Origin: Bacillus dicomae
GTDB taxonomy: Bacteria > Bacillota > Bacilli > Bacillales > Bacillaceae_G
Length of the DNA stretch: 64,000 nucleotides
Direction of reading: 5' to 3'
Assembly: GCF_006494425.1 (NCBI RefSeq)
Contig: NZ_VHIV01000001.1
Span: 992,001-1,056,000 of the forward strand
Shown one piece after another: positions 55,167 through 64,000 of this stretch (within the stretch, counting starts at the first letter, position 1; each line of letters opens with the position of its first letter). The position numbers were made by a program, and so were the translations under genes. The notes beneath the pieces were generated by a model. The model was not told where the DNA came from and did not search any database. It saw nothing but the letters and a program-made list of their open reading frames with translations.

Positions 55167-55203
55167 AAAAGGATGAAGCAACGATTGCTTCATCCTTTTC
55201 TTT
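55167..55203. terminator. Terminator between the MFS and dioxygenase genes
   Basis: AAAAGGATGAAGCAA and TTGCTTCATCCTTTT form a 15-bp stem with a 3-base loop. Confidence 0.9.
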
Positions 55204-55963
55204 AAAATTGGAGACATAGATAACTTAATGTACCAAGCTCGTAACTGCGATGAATGACTTCACCACTATTTTCACCACTTCCCATAGCGATAAATAAAGG
55301 TACAAAATGCTCTGCTCTTGGTACTGCTAATTGTGCATGAGGGGCATTTTTCTCCCAATTAAATAATGCATCTTTATCAGCATCCTGCATATGTTTTATA
55401 ATCCAATCATCAAATTCAATTGCCCATTGTTCGGGTGTAGTTTGATTCCATTTTAGTGCTCGTAAGTTATGAACGGTAACACCGCTCCCGATTACTAAAA
55501 TATCTTCTTGTCCAAGTCCTTTTAATGCTTCTCCAATCTTAAATTGCTCTTTTGCAGGCAAGAATGGATTAACTGATATTTGTACGACAGGAATATTTGC
55601 TTCTGGATACATGCGATGCAAAAGTGTCCATGAGCCATGATCTAAACCTCTCGTCATATTATGATGGACTGGAATACCTTTGTTTTTAAACTTTGTTTCT
55701 AACATGGATGCAATGCTAGAAGAACCTTTTGCACGATATTTAATTTCGGATAACTCTGGAGGAAAACCTCCAAAATCATAAATTGTTTCATATTCGTTAT
55801 CTGATGAGGAAATCGTTAATACGTCACTTTCCCAGTGAGCAGTGAAAATAACAATTGCTTTCGGTTTATATGTTTCTCCAAGTTTTTTTAAGAAACTTGT
55901 ATAATCTGTATCTTGAATGGCAAGCATTGGTGAGCCATGTGCTAAAAATAATGACGGCATCAT
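55202..55963 (-). CDS. DODA-type extradiol ring-cleavage dioxygenase
   Basis: The 253-residue protein starts MPSLFLAHGSPM, the N-terminal signature of the class III extradiol dioxygenase family with an N-terminal zinc/iron His. It includes HWESD, GLDHGSWTLLHRMYPEANIPVVQIS and SGVTVHNLRAL, all typical of the YgiD/4,5-DOPA dioxygenase group. It cleaves catechol-like rings, but the natural substrate is unknown. The start follows AGGAGGTTTTCAAT. No catabolic cluster adjoins. Confidence 0.9.
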   Translation of the reverse strand: MMPSLFLAHGSPMLAIQDTDYTSFLKKLGETYKPKAIVIFTAHWESDVLTISSSDNEYETIYDFGGFPPELSEIKYRAKGSSSIASMLETKFKNKGIPVHHNMTRGLDHGSWTLLHRMYPEANIPVVQISVNPFLPAKEQFKIGEALKGLGQEDILVIGSGVTVHNLRALKWNQTTPEQWAIEFDDWIIKHMQDADKDALFNWEKNAPHAQLAVPRAEHFVPLFIAMGSGENSGEVIHRSYELGTLSYLCLQF

Positions 55964-56168
55964 ATTGAAAACCTCCTAAAAATAAATTACTTTATGTAAG
56001 TAACTATATAATTATCATTTTAGTTCGTCAAGAAATTATTCTTGAAACAAGTCTGAAAAATAGATTATTTGTTATAATGAAAGCAAGTACATATAATATG
56101 TAATAAGAAAAATGAATATAGATTCATTTTTTGAAAATAGATACATAATAGATTTGGGGGCTGACGAA

Positions 56169-57092
56169 ATGAATGTACAGGAAAGTTTCGTTACGGCATT
56201 GGATGGATCGGAAATTTATTTGCGCAAATGGTTACCAGAAGGAGATCCGCGAGGGATTATTCAAATTGCACACGGTATGACAGAGCATGCAGGTGTTTAT
56301 ACTGACTTTATTGATGCGTTATTAGAAGTAGGGTATGGTGTTTATGCGCATGATCATAAAGGTCATGGGAAAACAGTAAAAAGAGAAGAAGACTATGGTC
56401 ATTTTGAACCGGATATAGGATGGAGTCATGTTGTGTCTGATGTAATCTTTGTCTCGGAAATGATAAAAGAAGAGCAATCATGTCCATTGTTTTTACTAGG
56501 TCATAGTATGGGATCTTTCCTATCACGACGAGCTGTACAGCTTAGAGGCGAGTTATATGATGGATTTCTTATTTCAGGAACTGGTGGCAATCCAGGGTTT
56601 TTAGGAGTTGTCGGGCATAAAGTAGCAACAATTGAAATGAAATTACGCGGGGCAAAAACGAAAAGTCCGATGTTAAACTTTTTATCTTTCGGAAACTTTA
56701 ATTCGAACTTTAAGCCAAATCGTACAAGTTTTGATTGGTTATCTTCAGATACGAATCAAGTTGATAAGTATATTGCGGATCCGTTATGTGGATTCATTTG
56801 TACGACGAGTTTTTATCGAGAATTATTTTCTGGTGTATTAGAAGTAAATAAACTAGAAGAATACAAGAAGACGCCAAAAAACCTTCCGATACATATATTC
56901 TCTGGAGACCGTGATCCTGTTGGAGATATGGGGAAAGGTGTAAAAGAAGTGTACGAAAACTATAAAAAATGTGGTGTGAAAGACGTGACACTACGTTTAT
57001 ATGAAAATGGAAGACATGAAATGTTCCATGAAGTGAATAGAGATGAAGTATTTAAAGATTTGATTTCGTGGTTAGATGCGCATAATAGATGA
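56169..57092 (+). CDS. Alpha/beta hydrolase (monoacylglycerol lipase-like)
   Basis: The 307-residue protein has the HGMTEHAGVYTDFIDALLEVGYGVYAHDHKGHG opening of monoglyceride lipases and lysophospholipases. The nucleophile Ser lies in GHSMGS, the acid Asp near SGDRDPV and the His in GRHEMFHE. It probably acts on lipids in the cytoplasm. I chose the ATG at 56169 because GGGGGCTGACGAA precedes it. An upstream ATG at 56112 has no site. It is monocistronic. The gap downstream (57093-57345) holds two hairpins and no gene. Confidence 0.9.
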   Translation: MNVQESFVTALDGSEIYLRKWLPEGDPRGIIQIAHGMTEHAGVYTDFIDALLEVGYGVYAHDHKGHGKTVKREEDYGHFEPDIGWSHVVSDVIFVSEMIKEEQSCPLFLLGHSMGSFLSRRAVQLRGELYDGFLISGTGGNPGFLGVVGHKVATIEMKLRGAKTKSPMLNFLSFGNFNSNFKPNRTSFDWLSSDTNQVDKYIADPLCGFICTTSFYRELFSGVLEVNKLEEYKKTPKNLPIHIFSGDRDPVGDMGKGVKEVYENYKKCGVKDVTLRLYENGRHEMFHEVNRDEVFKDLISWLDAHNR

Positions 57093-57196
57093 GAAAGCTA
57101 AGCTCAAACTGTTTGTAGTTTGGGCTTGTATTTATATATTTGTTAGAAATAAGGACAAAGAATTTGTGAAAAAGTAAAGAAATATTGCATGATAGG

Positions 57197-57226
57197 AAAC
57201 CTCACTTTTTAGAAGTGAGGTTTTTT
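57197..57226 (+). terminator. Terminator downstream of the lipase-like gene
   Basis: AAACCTCACTT and AAGTGAGGTTT pair around 5 bases, followed by T's. A second imperfect hairpin at about 57103-57130 lies directly after the stop codon. Confidence 0.75.
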
Positions 57227-57345
57227 AGGTAATGGAGTAATAGTAGGTGCGAGATTTTCAGATGAATTTCTAAACAAACTTTTTATACTGGGCAACAGAT
57301 ACCTATTCATAATAGTAGTATAATAGTGAATGAGGTGTTAATAGA

Positions 57346-57990
57346 ATGGAAGATAAAACATTGGGGATATTACTAGATGTTGTAGGGGAATTATTTTCAG
57401 ATGAAATTTCAATTGCTGTATCGAATACGAAAGAATATATTTACTATCGGCCAAGTAAACGAATTGATTTAAAGATTAGCGCCGGGGACCCTATAAAGGA
57501 AGGCACGATTGCGCATAAAGCAATGATAACGAAGCAAAAAGCTTCTGAGTTTATTAACAGAGATGTTTTTGGTATTCCTTATCATGGAATGGCCGTACCA
57601 TTTTCAAATGATGGGAAGCTTGAAGGCTGCGTGACGGCCATTTATCCAGCTTTAACGGATGGAAAGTCAGTCGTTACTTTAAAAACAACGGACGGCTGGG
57701 TTCCGGTTCCTTTTTCAAAGGTCATGTATTTAGAGGCGAAAGATAAAAAGACGTATGTAAATGCAGAAGAGTTAACAGGAACACATAAATACTCGCTACA
57801 AGAATTCGAATACTTGCTTCCGAAAGATTCGTTTATTAGATGCCACCGTTCCTTTATTGTAAATGCAAATCATATTAAAGCGATATATCCTGATACACAT
57901 TCTACCTTTGTACTTTCGATGGATAACGGAGAGAGAGTACCAGTTAGTCAATCATACGCCAGTTATTTTCGTAAGCTTCTAGGATTCTAA
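57346..57990 (+). CDS. LytTR family DNA-binding regulator
   Basis: The 214-residue protein has an N-terminal PAS/GAF-like domain (about 1-105, LGILLDVVGELFSDEISIAVSN) in place of a receiver. A C-terminal LytTR domain follows, with YLEAKDKKTYVNAEE and FIRCHRSFIVNANHIKAIYPD. It would bind DNA as a dimer in response to a ligand, not a kinase signal. It lies 127 bases before the CoA-transferase gene on the same strand, and it probably controls it. I could not identify clear LytTR direct repeats in the gap. Start follows AATGAGGTG. Confidence 0.85.
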   Translation: MEDKTLGILLDVVGELFSDEISIAVSNTKEYIYYRPSKRIDLKISAGDPIKEGTIAHKAMITKQKASEFINRDVFGIPYHGMAVPFSNDGKLEGCVTAIYPALTDGKSVVTLKTTDGWVPVPFSKVMYLEAKDKKTYVNAEELTGTHKYSLQEFEYLLPKDSFIRCHRSFIVNANHIKAIYPDTHSTFVLSMDNGERVPVSQSYASYFRKLLGF

Positions 57991-58117
57991 ATTATTCTGC
58001 TTTAGAACCTAGATTTGCTGTTTTATCTGAATTTTCGGTACTGTATACTAAAATCCCTATTTGAATACTTTTAAAGTGTAAAATAATTATGAATATTCAC
58101 AGGGAGAGGGATTACAT

Positions 58118-59632
58118 ATGGAGAATAATTTGGATAGAATTAGAGATCAACGTCTGAAAGATAAGGTAGTTACACCTGAAGAAGCAGCTTCATGGATTGA
58201 AAGTGGAATGACTTTAGGATTAAGTGGATTTACACGTGCTGGGGATGTAAAAGCAGTCCCATTTGCGCTTGTAAACCGAGTTAAAAATGATACATCTTTT
58301 AAAGTAAATGTTTATACTGGCGCTTCCTTAGGCTCAGATGTAGATAAATTATTTGCTGAGGCGGGGATTTTAGGGAAAAGGTTACCTTTCCAAGCCGATG
58401 CGACTATGCGAAAAGGAATTAATAACGGAGACTTTTTATTTGTAGACCAGCACTTATCTCATACAGCAGAGTTACTCCGTGCTGACGTTATGGATATAGA
58501 TTTCGCTATTTTGGAAGCGGTTGCGATTACTGAAGATGGAATGATTATTCCAACGACTTCAATTGGAAATTCTTTAGCATTTTCTTTAAATGCTAAGTCC
58601 ATTATTATTGAAATGAATATGGCCCAATCCGCGCAGCTAGAAGGGCTGCATGATTTATATGAACCAGGTAAACAAGGGGAACGACTTCCAATTCCACTCG
58701 TAAAAACAAATGATCGAATTGGAACGATTGGTATCCCGATTGATGCTGATAAAGTGAAGGGGATTGTATTTACGAATCAATTGGATTCACCATCAACAAT
58801 TGTTCCTCCAGATGAAGAAACTGTTGTCATGGCGCAGCATTTAATAGAGTTCCTTCGAAGAGAAGTCGAAGTAGGACGATTAACAAATCGTTTAGCACCG
58901 TTACAATCGGGAATTGGTTCAGTAGCTAATGCAGTTCTTCATGGAATGTTAGATTCCGAGTTTCAAGATTTAGAAGTGTATTCTGAAGTTTTACAGGATG
59001 CAGTCTTTGATCTTATGGATGCTGGGAAAGTCAATTTTGCATCCTGCTGCTCGATCACGCTCTCAGAAGAGAAAATGCAAAAAGTATTTTCTAACTTTGA
59101 AAAATATCGTGACAAATTAATGATGCGCCCGCAAGAGATTTCCAATCATCCTGAAATCATTCGCCGCCTCGGATTAATTTCGATTAATACTGCTTTAGAA
59201 TTAGATATATACGGAAATGTGAATTCTACTCACGTTTTAGGTACAAAAATGATGAACGGTATTGGCGGTTCGGGTGATTTTGCGAGAAATGCACGTCTAG
59301 CTATCTTTGTTACGAAATCGATTGCGAAAGGTGGTAACATTTCAAGTATTGTTCCTTTCGTCTCTCACGTAGACCATACGGAACACGATGTAGATGTTAT
59401 CGTCACTGAACAAGGCTATGCGGACCTAAGAGGACTAGCGCCAAGAGAAAGAGTGGAACTCATTATTGAGAATTGCGCACATCCAATGTATCGTGATCAA
59501 CTACGTGCTTATTACGAAGAAGCAAAAACAAGAGGTGGACAAACTCCTCATATTTTAGAAAAAGCTTTTTCTTGGCATACGAATTATGCTAAAAAGGGAA
59601 CAATGCTTGAAGCAGTAGTAGAAACTGTATAG
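58118..59632 (+). CDS. Acetyl-CoA hydrolase/transferase (succinate:acetate CoA-transferase type)
   Basis: The 504-residue class I CoA-transferase moves CoA between acetate and succinate (AarC-like) or hydrolyses acetyl-CoA. The catalytic Glu is in YSEVLQDAVFDLMDAGK, and the family motifs GIGSVANAVLHGML and GIGGSGDFARNARLAIF are present. SHVDHTEHDVDVIVTEQGYADLRG is the conserved C-terminal block. It probably serves acetate assimilation or overflow control, with the upstream LytTR protein as its regulator. The start follows GGGAGAGGG. A perfect hairpin follows. Confidence 0.92.
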   Translation: MENNLDRIRDQRLKDKVVTPEEAASWIESGMTLGLSGFTRAGDVKAVPFALVNRVKNDTSFKVNVYTGASLGSDVDKLFAEAGILGKRLPFQADATMRKGINNGDFLFVDQHLSHTAELLRADVMDIDFAILEAVAITEDGMIIPTTSIGNSLAFSLNAKSIIIEMNMAQSAQLEGLHDLYEPGKQGERLPIPLVKTNDRIGTIGIPIDADKVKGIVFTNQLDSPSTIVPPDEETVVMAQHLIEFLRREVEVGRLTNRLAPLQSGIGSVANAVLHGMLDSEFQDLEVYSEVLQDAVFDLMDAGKVNFASCCSITLSEEKMQKVFSNFEKYRDKLMMRPQEISNHPEIIRRLGLISINTALELDIYGNVNSTHVLGTKMMNGIGGSGDFARNARLAIFVTKSIAKGGNISSIVPFVSHVDHTEHDVDVIVTEQGYADLRGLAPRERVELIIENCAHPMYRDQLRAYYEEAKTRGGQTPHILEKAFSWHTNYAKKGTMLEAVVETV

Positions 59633-59680
59633 GCATGCATCATAAATGAATGATTAAGAGTGAAGATTAAACTTTTGAAA

Positions 59681-59715
59681 AAAAGAACGCCAACTTTTAG
59701 GGATGGCGTTCTTTT
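59681..59715 (+). terminator. Terminator of the CoA-transferase gene
   Basis: AAAAGAACGCCA and TGGCGTTCTTTT form a perfect 12-bp stem, followed by CTTT. Confidence 0.85.
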
Positions 59716-59869
59716 CTTTAAATAAATTGTTACAAACCGTTACTGATAATAAGGTGAGTATAATAAAGAGGTATAAAAGTAATCTCTAATTTATAAAAAT
59801 AAAAGGTTTTTTGAAGTGCTTTCCGAATCAATGTAGTAGTTTACATATCGAAAGTAAGGAGAAAGAAGC

Positions 59870-60313
59870 ATGAAGATAAGAGAAGCGTTATTAAGTGAAG
59901 CAAATGAATTAAGTGAACTCGCACTACACTCAAAAGCAACGTGGAATTATAGTGAAGAATTCATACTTGCTTGTAAGGAAGATTTAACAATTACAGAAGA
60001 GTACATAAAAAATAATTTTGTATACGTTTTAGAAAACGATAATATGAAGATTGGTTTTTTCTCATTTTTACGTAATGAGAAAGCTCTCGATTTCCTATAT
60101 ATCCATCCTCGTTATAAAGGGAAAGGCTACGGGAAAATACTTTGGGATTATGTAATAGAAAAAGCAATTGAGCTAGGGTTAAAAAGTTTTACGATTGATA
60201 GTGATCCGAATGCAAAAGGGTATTACTTGAAAATGGGAGCAAAGTTAATCGGAGAGACACCATCAACTGTTTTTAAGGGGCGTTTACTGCCTCTTTTGAA
60301 ATATGATGTGTAG
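59870..60313 (+). CDS. GNAT family N-acetyltransferase
   Basis: The 147-residue protein has the GNAT core LDFLYIHPRYKGKGYGKILWDYVIEKAIELGLKSFTIDSDPNAKGYYLKMGAK, with the acetyl-CoA loop YKGKGYGK. It belongs to the single-domain group with unknown substrates. It is followed by the YunG-like gene 27 bases later, so the two are probably cotranscribed. The ATG follows AAGGAGAAAGAAGC. Confidence 0.88.
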   Translation: MKIREALLSEANELSELALHSKATWNYSEEFILACKEDLTITEEYIKNNFVYVLENDNMKIGFFSFLRNEKALDFLYIHPRYKGKGYGKILWDYVIEKAIELGLKSFTIDSDPNAKGYYLKMGAKLIGETPSTVFKGRLLPLLKYDV

Positions 60314-60340
60314 AACAATTAATAGTAGGAGAAGCTGAAA

Positions 60341-60700
60341 ATGGATCATATAAAGAGAAAAAGAATATATGAAGCACTAATAAAATCGTGGTCGATTGAA
60401 ACAAGTTCAAAGTGGACAATTGAAAATCCAGCAAAGGGACAGTGTGGTGTTACAGCTTTAGTCGTTCAAGATATATATGGAGGAGAGATTAAAAAGACAA
60501 AAGTAAGGGAGGTGTGGCACTTTTATAACTTTATAGATGGGCAGAGGGTTGATTTTACAGAGACTCAGTTCAATGGAAGATTGAATTATTTGGATGTGGA
60601 ATCAAATCGAGAAGAAGCATTCGCAGATACAAATGAAAAACAATATAGCATTTTGAAGGAAAAGATAATGAAAGGATTTAAATTATCTTTTGACTCTTAA
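60341..60700 (+). CDS. YunG family protein
   Basis: The 119-residue protein contains SWSIETSSKWTIENPAKGQCGVTALVVQDIYGGEIKKTKV, a pattern that I recall from B. subtilis YunG. A GQCG tetrad suggests a papain-like or transglutaminase-like Cys nucleophile, and HFYN a possible His partner. Those assignments are inference. No function is known. It follows the GNAT gene closely and precedes mtaD by about 70 bases, which include a weak hairpin. Confidence 0.75.
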   Translation: MDHIKRKRIYEALIKSWSIETSSKWTIENPAKGQCGVTALVVQDIYGGEIKKTKVREVWHFYNFIDGQRVDFTETQFNGRLNYLDVESNREEAFADTNEKQYSILKEKIMKGFKLSFDS

Positions 60701-60771
60701 TCTTTAATAAGTTACTATAATGGTGGTAACTTATTAAAGGGGACTTCATAGAGTTGAAAGGGGAAATACTT

Positions 60772-62079
60772 TTGAAAACAACTTATGTAAACGCTACAAT
60801 TGTAACGATGAATGAACAAAATGAAGTGATAGAAAATGGATATATCATTGTAGAAAATGATCAAATTATAGATGTAAAGAGCGGAGAATTCACTAATGAT
60901 TTTGAAGTAGATGAAGTAATTGACATGAAAGGAAAGTGGGTTTTACCAGGGCTTGTCAATACACATACACACGTTGTAATGAGTCTCTTAAGAGGTATTG
61001 GAGATGATATGTTATTACAACCATGGCTTGAGACAAGAATTTGGCCACTTGAAAGTCAGTTTACTCCAGAGCTTGCGGTCGCTAGTACGGAATTAGGATT
61101 ACTTGAAATGGTGAAAAGTGGTACAACATCATTCTCTGACATGTTTAATCCAATTGGAGTAGATCAAGATGCAATTATGGAAACGGTATCAAGGAGTGGA
61201 ATGCGAGCAGCTGTTTCAAGAACTTTATTTAGCTTCGGAACGAAAGAGGATGAAAAGAAAGCAATAGAAGAAGCTGAGAAATATGTGAAGCGCTACTATA
61301 ACGAAAGTGGCATGTTAACTACGATGGTTGCACCGCATAGTCCATATACATGTTCCACAGAATTGTTAGAAGAATGCGCACGTATTGCAGTAGAAAATCA
61401 AACGATGGTTCATATTCATCTTTCGGAAACAGAGCGTGAAGTACGTGATATTGAAGCACAGTACGGAAAACGTCCAGTAGAATATGCAGCGAGTTGCGGG
61501 TTATTTAAACGACCGACAGTTATTGCACACGGTGTAGTATTAAATGAAAATGAGCGTGCATTTTTAGCAGAACATGACGTTCGAGTAGCTCATAATCCGA
61601 ATAGTAATTTAAAACTAGGTTCTGGTATAGCGAATGTAAAAGCGATGCTAGAAGCAGGAATGAAAGTAGGAATTGCAACAGATAGTGTTGCATCTAACAA
61701 TAATTTAGATATGTTTGAAGAAATGCGTATAGCAACATTATTACAAAAAGGTATTCACCAAGATGCAACAGCGTTACCAGTTGAAACCGCACTTACACTT
61801 GCGACTAAAGGAGCTGCTGAAGTAATCGGTATGAAACAAACAGGATCACTTGAGGTTGGAAAGTGTGCTGATTTTATTACGATTGACCCGTCTAATAAGC
61901 CGCATTTACAACCAGCGGATGAAGTGTCATCACATCTTGTGTATGCTGCTAGCGGGAAAGATATAAGCGATGTAATTATTAACGGTAAACGTGTCGTTTG
62001 GAATGGCGAATGTAAAACGTTAGATGAAGAGCGTATTATATTTGAAGCAAGTCGATATAAACGAGGTTTGCAAAGATAG
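60772..62079 (+). CDS. mtaD: 5-methylthioadenosine/S-adenosylhomocysteine deaminase
   Basis: The 435-residue amidohydrolase deaminates MTA and SAH to the inosyl forms. The metal site appears as NTHTHVVMSLLRG, followed by HIHLSETEREVRD, VIAHGVVLNENE and GIATDSVASNNN. The length matches the B. cereus-group MtaD. I chose the TTG at 60772 because AAAGGGGAAA lies ahead and it gives the family-typical MKTTYVNATIVTMNE start. An upstream TTG in frame would add six residues. It ends in a strong terminator. Confidence 0.93.
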   Translation: MKTTYVNATIVTMNEQNEVIENGYIIVENDQIIDVKSGEFTNDFEVDEVIDMKGKWVLPGLVNTHTHVVMSLLRGIGDDMLLQPWLETRIWPLESQFTPELAVASTELGLLEMVKSGTTSFSDMFNPIGVDQDAIMETVSRSGMRAAVSRTLFSFGTKEDEKKAIEEAEKYVKRYYNESGMLTTMVAPHSPYTCSTELLEECARIAVENQTMVHIHLSETEREVRDIEAQYGKRPVEYAASCGLFKRPTVIAHGVVLNENERAFLAEHDVRVAHNPNSNLKLGSGIANVKAMLEAGMKVGIATDSVASNNNLDMFEEMRIATLLQKGIHQDATALPVETALTLATKGAAEVIGMKQTGSLEVGKCADFITIDPSNKPHLQPADEVSSHLVYAASGKDISDVIINGKRVVWNGECKTLDEERIIFEASRYKRGLQR

Positions 62080-62086
62080 GTATTTT

Positions 62087-62123
62087 CAGGCTGTGGAGAA
62101 AGTCTTCTCCACAGCCTGTTTTT
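62087..62123 (+). terminator. Terminator of mtaD
   Basis: CAGGCTGTGGAGAA and TTCTCCACAGCCTG form a 14-bp stem around AGTC, followed by five T's. Confidence 0.92.
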
Positions 62124-62232
62124 GTGTGTGAACCTTTTTTATTAATAAAACAGAAGAGAATGATTTAGATAAAATCACTAGTTTCAAAAATCCTTCACGT
62201 AATAATGATTATATGAAGGGTTTGAATGTTTC

Positions 62233-63615
62233 TTATTTTTTTGTCTCGTTGACCCATTTAATAATGTCCTGGATAACGTACTCAGGAACATTAGCAGGGA
62301 TTTCATATTCACTAGGAAGACTTAATTCCCCATCACCCTCCGTGAAGAAATGATTCAATTTTGGGTATTTATTGAACTGAACATTCCTACGGTTTGAGAG
62401 CCCTTCCTGCCATTTTGTATATTCATTTTTTACTGTTACTTGATGATCGCGTGCTCCTTGTAGAATCAGTAGAGGCTCCTTTCGTAATCTTGCCTCTTCA
62501 ACTGGACGCCACCTAGAAACGTCATACATAAAATGAGGTGACCCAAAATTGTAGCCAGCTGGAGGGTGGTCAGGATTGAAAGTAGGATCCTGGATAAAAG
62601 CGACTTGTCTTTTTAGTTCATCGATTACTTCCTTTGGTGCCCCTAGGTATTGATTCTGATCAATGGCAATGTCAGTCAATGGGCGTGCAGGTGGTGCGAG
62701 TAAGATACTTCCTCTAACAAGTGAGGAAGGTGATTTGCTTAGTATACGCGGCATTGCGCCAGCTCCTAGACTATGTCCAAGAATGAAAATATTATTTGGA
62801 TCAATGCCTTCCTGCTGCGCTGCTGATTTGGCTGCATATATGGCATCGTCTGTAGTGTCACGGTCTAACGTAACGGGTTCTGCACTCATCTTTAATGCGT
62901 GTTCTAATGTGCGTTTTTCATAGCGCAACACTGCAATTCCGTTGGACGAAAGGCCCACCGCAAGGTCTCGTAAGATTTTTGTTCCCATATATGTGCTATC
63001 GCGATCATGGATGCCAGCACCATGAACAAGAACAACTACGGGTACCTTTTCACCAGGCTTATGTTTCGGAACTGTTAATGTGGCTGGTAACGGATAGGTA
63101 GAATTTCCAATGACGATTTCACGTTCTTGATAGGAAGCAGGTTTATCATATCTAGGATGCGGGATAATATAAGATTCCGGAGGCGTCCTTACCCCAATTT
63201 CATCTACTTTCCCGCCAGGTGTGAATTTAAGGAGTAACGATATGGTAGTTCCTTGGGTAGTTCCTGAAATTTCCACCGTCTGATGGACCAGGTTTCGTTC
63301 TTTTATCACGGGGATTCCCATGCTTCTTATCTCGCTCCAGCCACTTTGTGTCCACCAGTTTTGTAATGTGTTTGCTGTAAACTTAGATTGAAAAGCAGCA
63401 GACGTCAATTGAAGTGCCTCTGCATACTTATCTTGCTGGAGATATTCAAAAAATAATGATGTACGCTCAGTTAAAGAGACTCGTTTTTTTTCTACAGATT
63501 GTTTCTCACGTGTATCTGCGTGAATAGCTGTTGTAAGCGGAAAAGATGAAATGCCTAAAGAAAAGAGCAAGGTAAATGCAAGTAATGATTTTTGTATTTT
63601 CTTTTTTTTATTCAT
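62233..63615 (-). CDS. Secreted alpha/beta hydrolase with DUF3887-like N-terminal domain
   Basis: The 460-residue protein has a signal peptide (LLAFTLLFSLGISSFPLTTA) ending near residue 33. An N-terminal DUF3887-like domain (about 50-145, FFEYLQQDKYAEALQLTSAAFQSKFTANTLQNWW) is followed by an alpha/beta hydrolase domain. The nucleophile is in GHSLGAG, the acid in GARDHQV and the His in LNHFF. The opening VVVLVHGAGIHDRDSTY is typical of exported serine hydrolases. Substrate unknown. The start lies after GGAGGTTAAAAC. Confidence 0.9.
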   Translation of the reverse strand: MNKKKKIQKSLLAFTLLFSLGISSFPLTTAIHADTREKQSVEKKRVSLTERTSLFFEYLQQDKYAEALQLTSAAFQSKFTANTLQNWWTQSGWSEIRSMGIPVIKERNLVHQTVEISGTTQGTTISLLLKFTPGGKVDEIGVRTPPESYIIPHPRYDKPASYQEREIVIGNSTYPLPATLTVPKHKPGEKVPVVVLVHGAGIHDRDSTYMGTKILRDLAVGLSSNGIAVLRYEKRTLEHALKMSAEPVTLDRDTTDDAIYAAKSAAQQEGIDPNNIFILGHSLGAGAMPRILSKSPSSLVRGSILLAPPARPLTDIAIDQNQYLGAPKEVIDELKRQVAFIQDPTFNPDHPPAGYNFGSPHFMYDVSRWRPVEEARLRKEPLLILQGARDHQVTVKNEYTKWQEGLSNRRNVQFNKYPKLNHFFTEGDGELSLPSEYEIPANVPEYVIQDIIKWVNETKK

Positions 63616-63660
63616 GTTTTAACCTCCAATATGTGCTGATAAAAAAACAGGTATGATAAA

Positions 63661-63768
63661 TTAAGGCTCTGTTGTAACAACGTTTAAATCATTGATATGT
63701 TCATCTAAAACCAGCAGTTCTGATTTTGGCGTAATCGCTCTAATAGTTCCTAACCTCTCTTTCTTCCT
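63661..63768 (-). pseudogene. Short remnant resembling the Walker B region of an ABC ATPase
   Basis: An open frame without a start codon reads TPKSELLVLDEHINDLNVV on the minus strand. This resembles the P-x-LLVLDEPTNGL Walker B region of ABC transporter ATPases with the Pro-Thr replaced. It is bounded by stops and has no Walker A or signature motif. It could equally be chance. Confidence 0.25.
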
Positions 63769-64000
63769 TCACTTTATATATTGACTATACGAAACAAAGT
63801 TCTCGTTTTTCTTACTTGATCCTTACAAAATCCTTAAGTGTATAAGATTTGTAAAATATCACTTGCTACTTGACCTGAATTTCAAAACACAAAGCGGTAT
63901 TGCTTAATGGAGATAAGAAGATATCCCAACTAAACTGTACCTATACGCCTATTAAGTTAATTATGGGGAATTTATATGGAACAGAAGAAAAGTTAAAGCA
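63769..64000. other. Window end, no gene supported
   Basis: No frame with a ribosome site is seen. An ATG at 63964 opens a 12-codon frame running off the end (MGNLYGTEEKLK), but it has no ribosome site, so I do not call it. Confidence 0.5.

Noticed and set aside
63964-64000. Gene start running off the end of the window
   Set aside because: No ribosome site precedes the ATG, and 12 codons are too few to judge.

Overview
The window reads as a chromosomal segment of a Bacillus cereus-group bacterium. The DNA is AT-rich with strong Shine-Dalgarno sites. Many genes end in perfect hairpins with T-runs. The gene set is typical of the group: two SLH-anchored cell wall hydrolases (one matching BslO of B. 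anthracis), a bcr1-type repeat flanked by TTTAT, a yndG-yndH-yndJ-like cluster, a Met246 internal start in aspartokinase II, and RNA leaders of the T-box and lysine classes. There is no rRNA, tRNA, CRISPR array, prophage or complete insertion sequence. This is mostly core-genome housekeeping and small accessory functions.

Layout. 1-6.5 kb: end of a sensor kinase and its YcbB/GlnL-type response regulator, a SWIM-SNF2 helicase, and asnA behind an Asn T-box. 6.5-12.7 kb: VOC protein, lysC under a lysine riboswitch, the ynd-like membrane cluster, a NUDIX hydrolase. 12.8-25 kb: SLH amidase and BslO, three MFS exporters, PPK2, a PadR regulator with a 53-bp palindrome on its promoter, fabH with a FapR-like operator. 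26-34 kb: hflX behind a leader with an ErmD-like RLR peptide, an oligopeptide-binding lipoprotein, an Fsr-type exporter with cysK, a nucleotidyltransferase, a MurJ/SpoVB-type flippase. 35-43 kb: a sodium-symporter gene under a Phe-type T-box with three antiterminator/terminator cassettes, bcr1, a polysaccharide deacetylase, a FusB-type EF-G binding protein, a seven-blade RCC1 protein, msrA, an SDR. 43-50.5 kb: ilvE-ilvB-ilvN-ilvC-ilvD-ilvA behind two tandem Ile T-boxes. 50.5-64 kb: a frameshifted small membrane gene, a CapA-like protein, DUF554, a Clp_N-GNAT fusion, MFS, an extradiol dioxygenase, hydrolases, a LytTR regulator next to an acetyl-CoA hydrolase/transferase, YunG and mtaD.

Working together: four amino-acid-responsive leader systems (Asn, Lys, Phe, Ile) tie asparagine, lysine/aspartate-family and branched-chain synthesis, plus one transporter, to amino acid supply. 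A second theme is ribosome and drug defence: hflX with its peptide leader, the FusB-type protein and several MFS exporters. The strongest candidates for undescribed biology are the triple-cassette Phe T-box (about 35.17-35.58 kb), the hflX leader (26.03-26.44 kb), the hairpin between Shine-Dalgarno and start codon of bslO (14.24-14.30 kb), the PadR palindrome (19.72-19.77 kb), and a pseudogene apparently broken by completion of an 18-bp inverted repeat (50.73-50.78 kb). All assignments come from reading the sequence and recalled family knowledge. No search or folding program was run.
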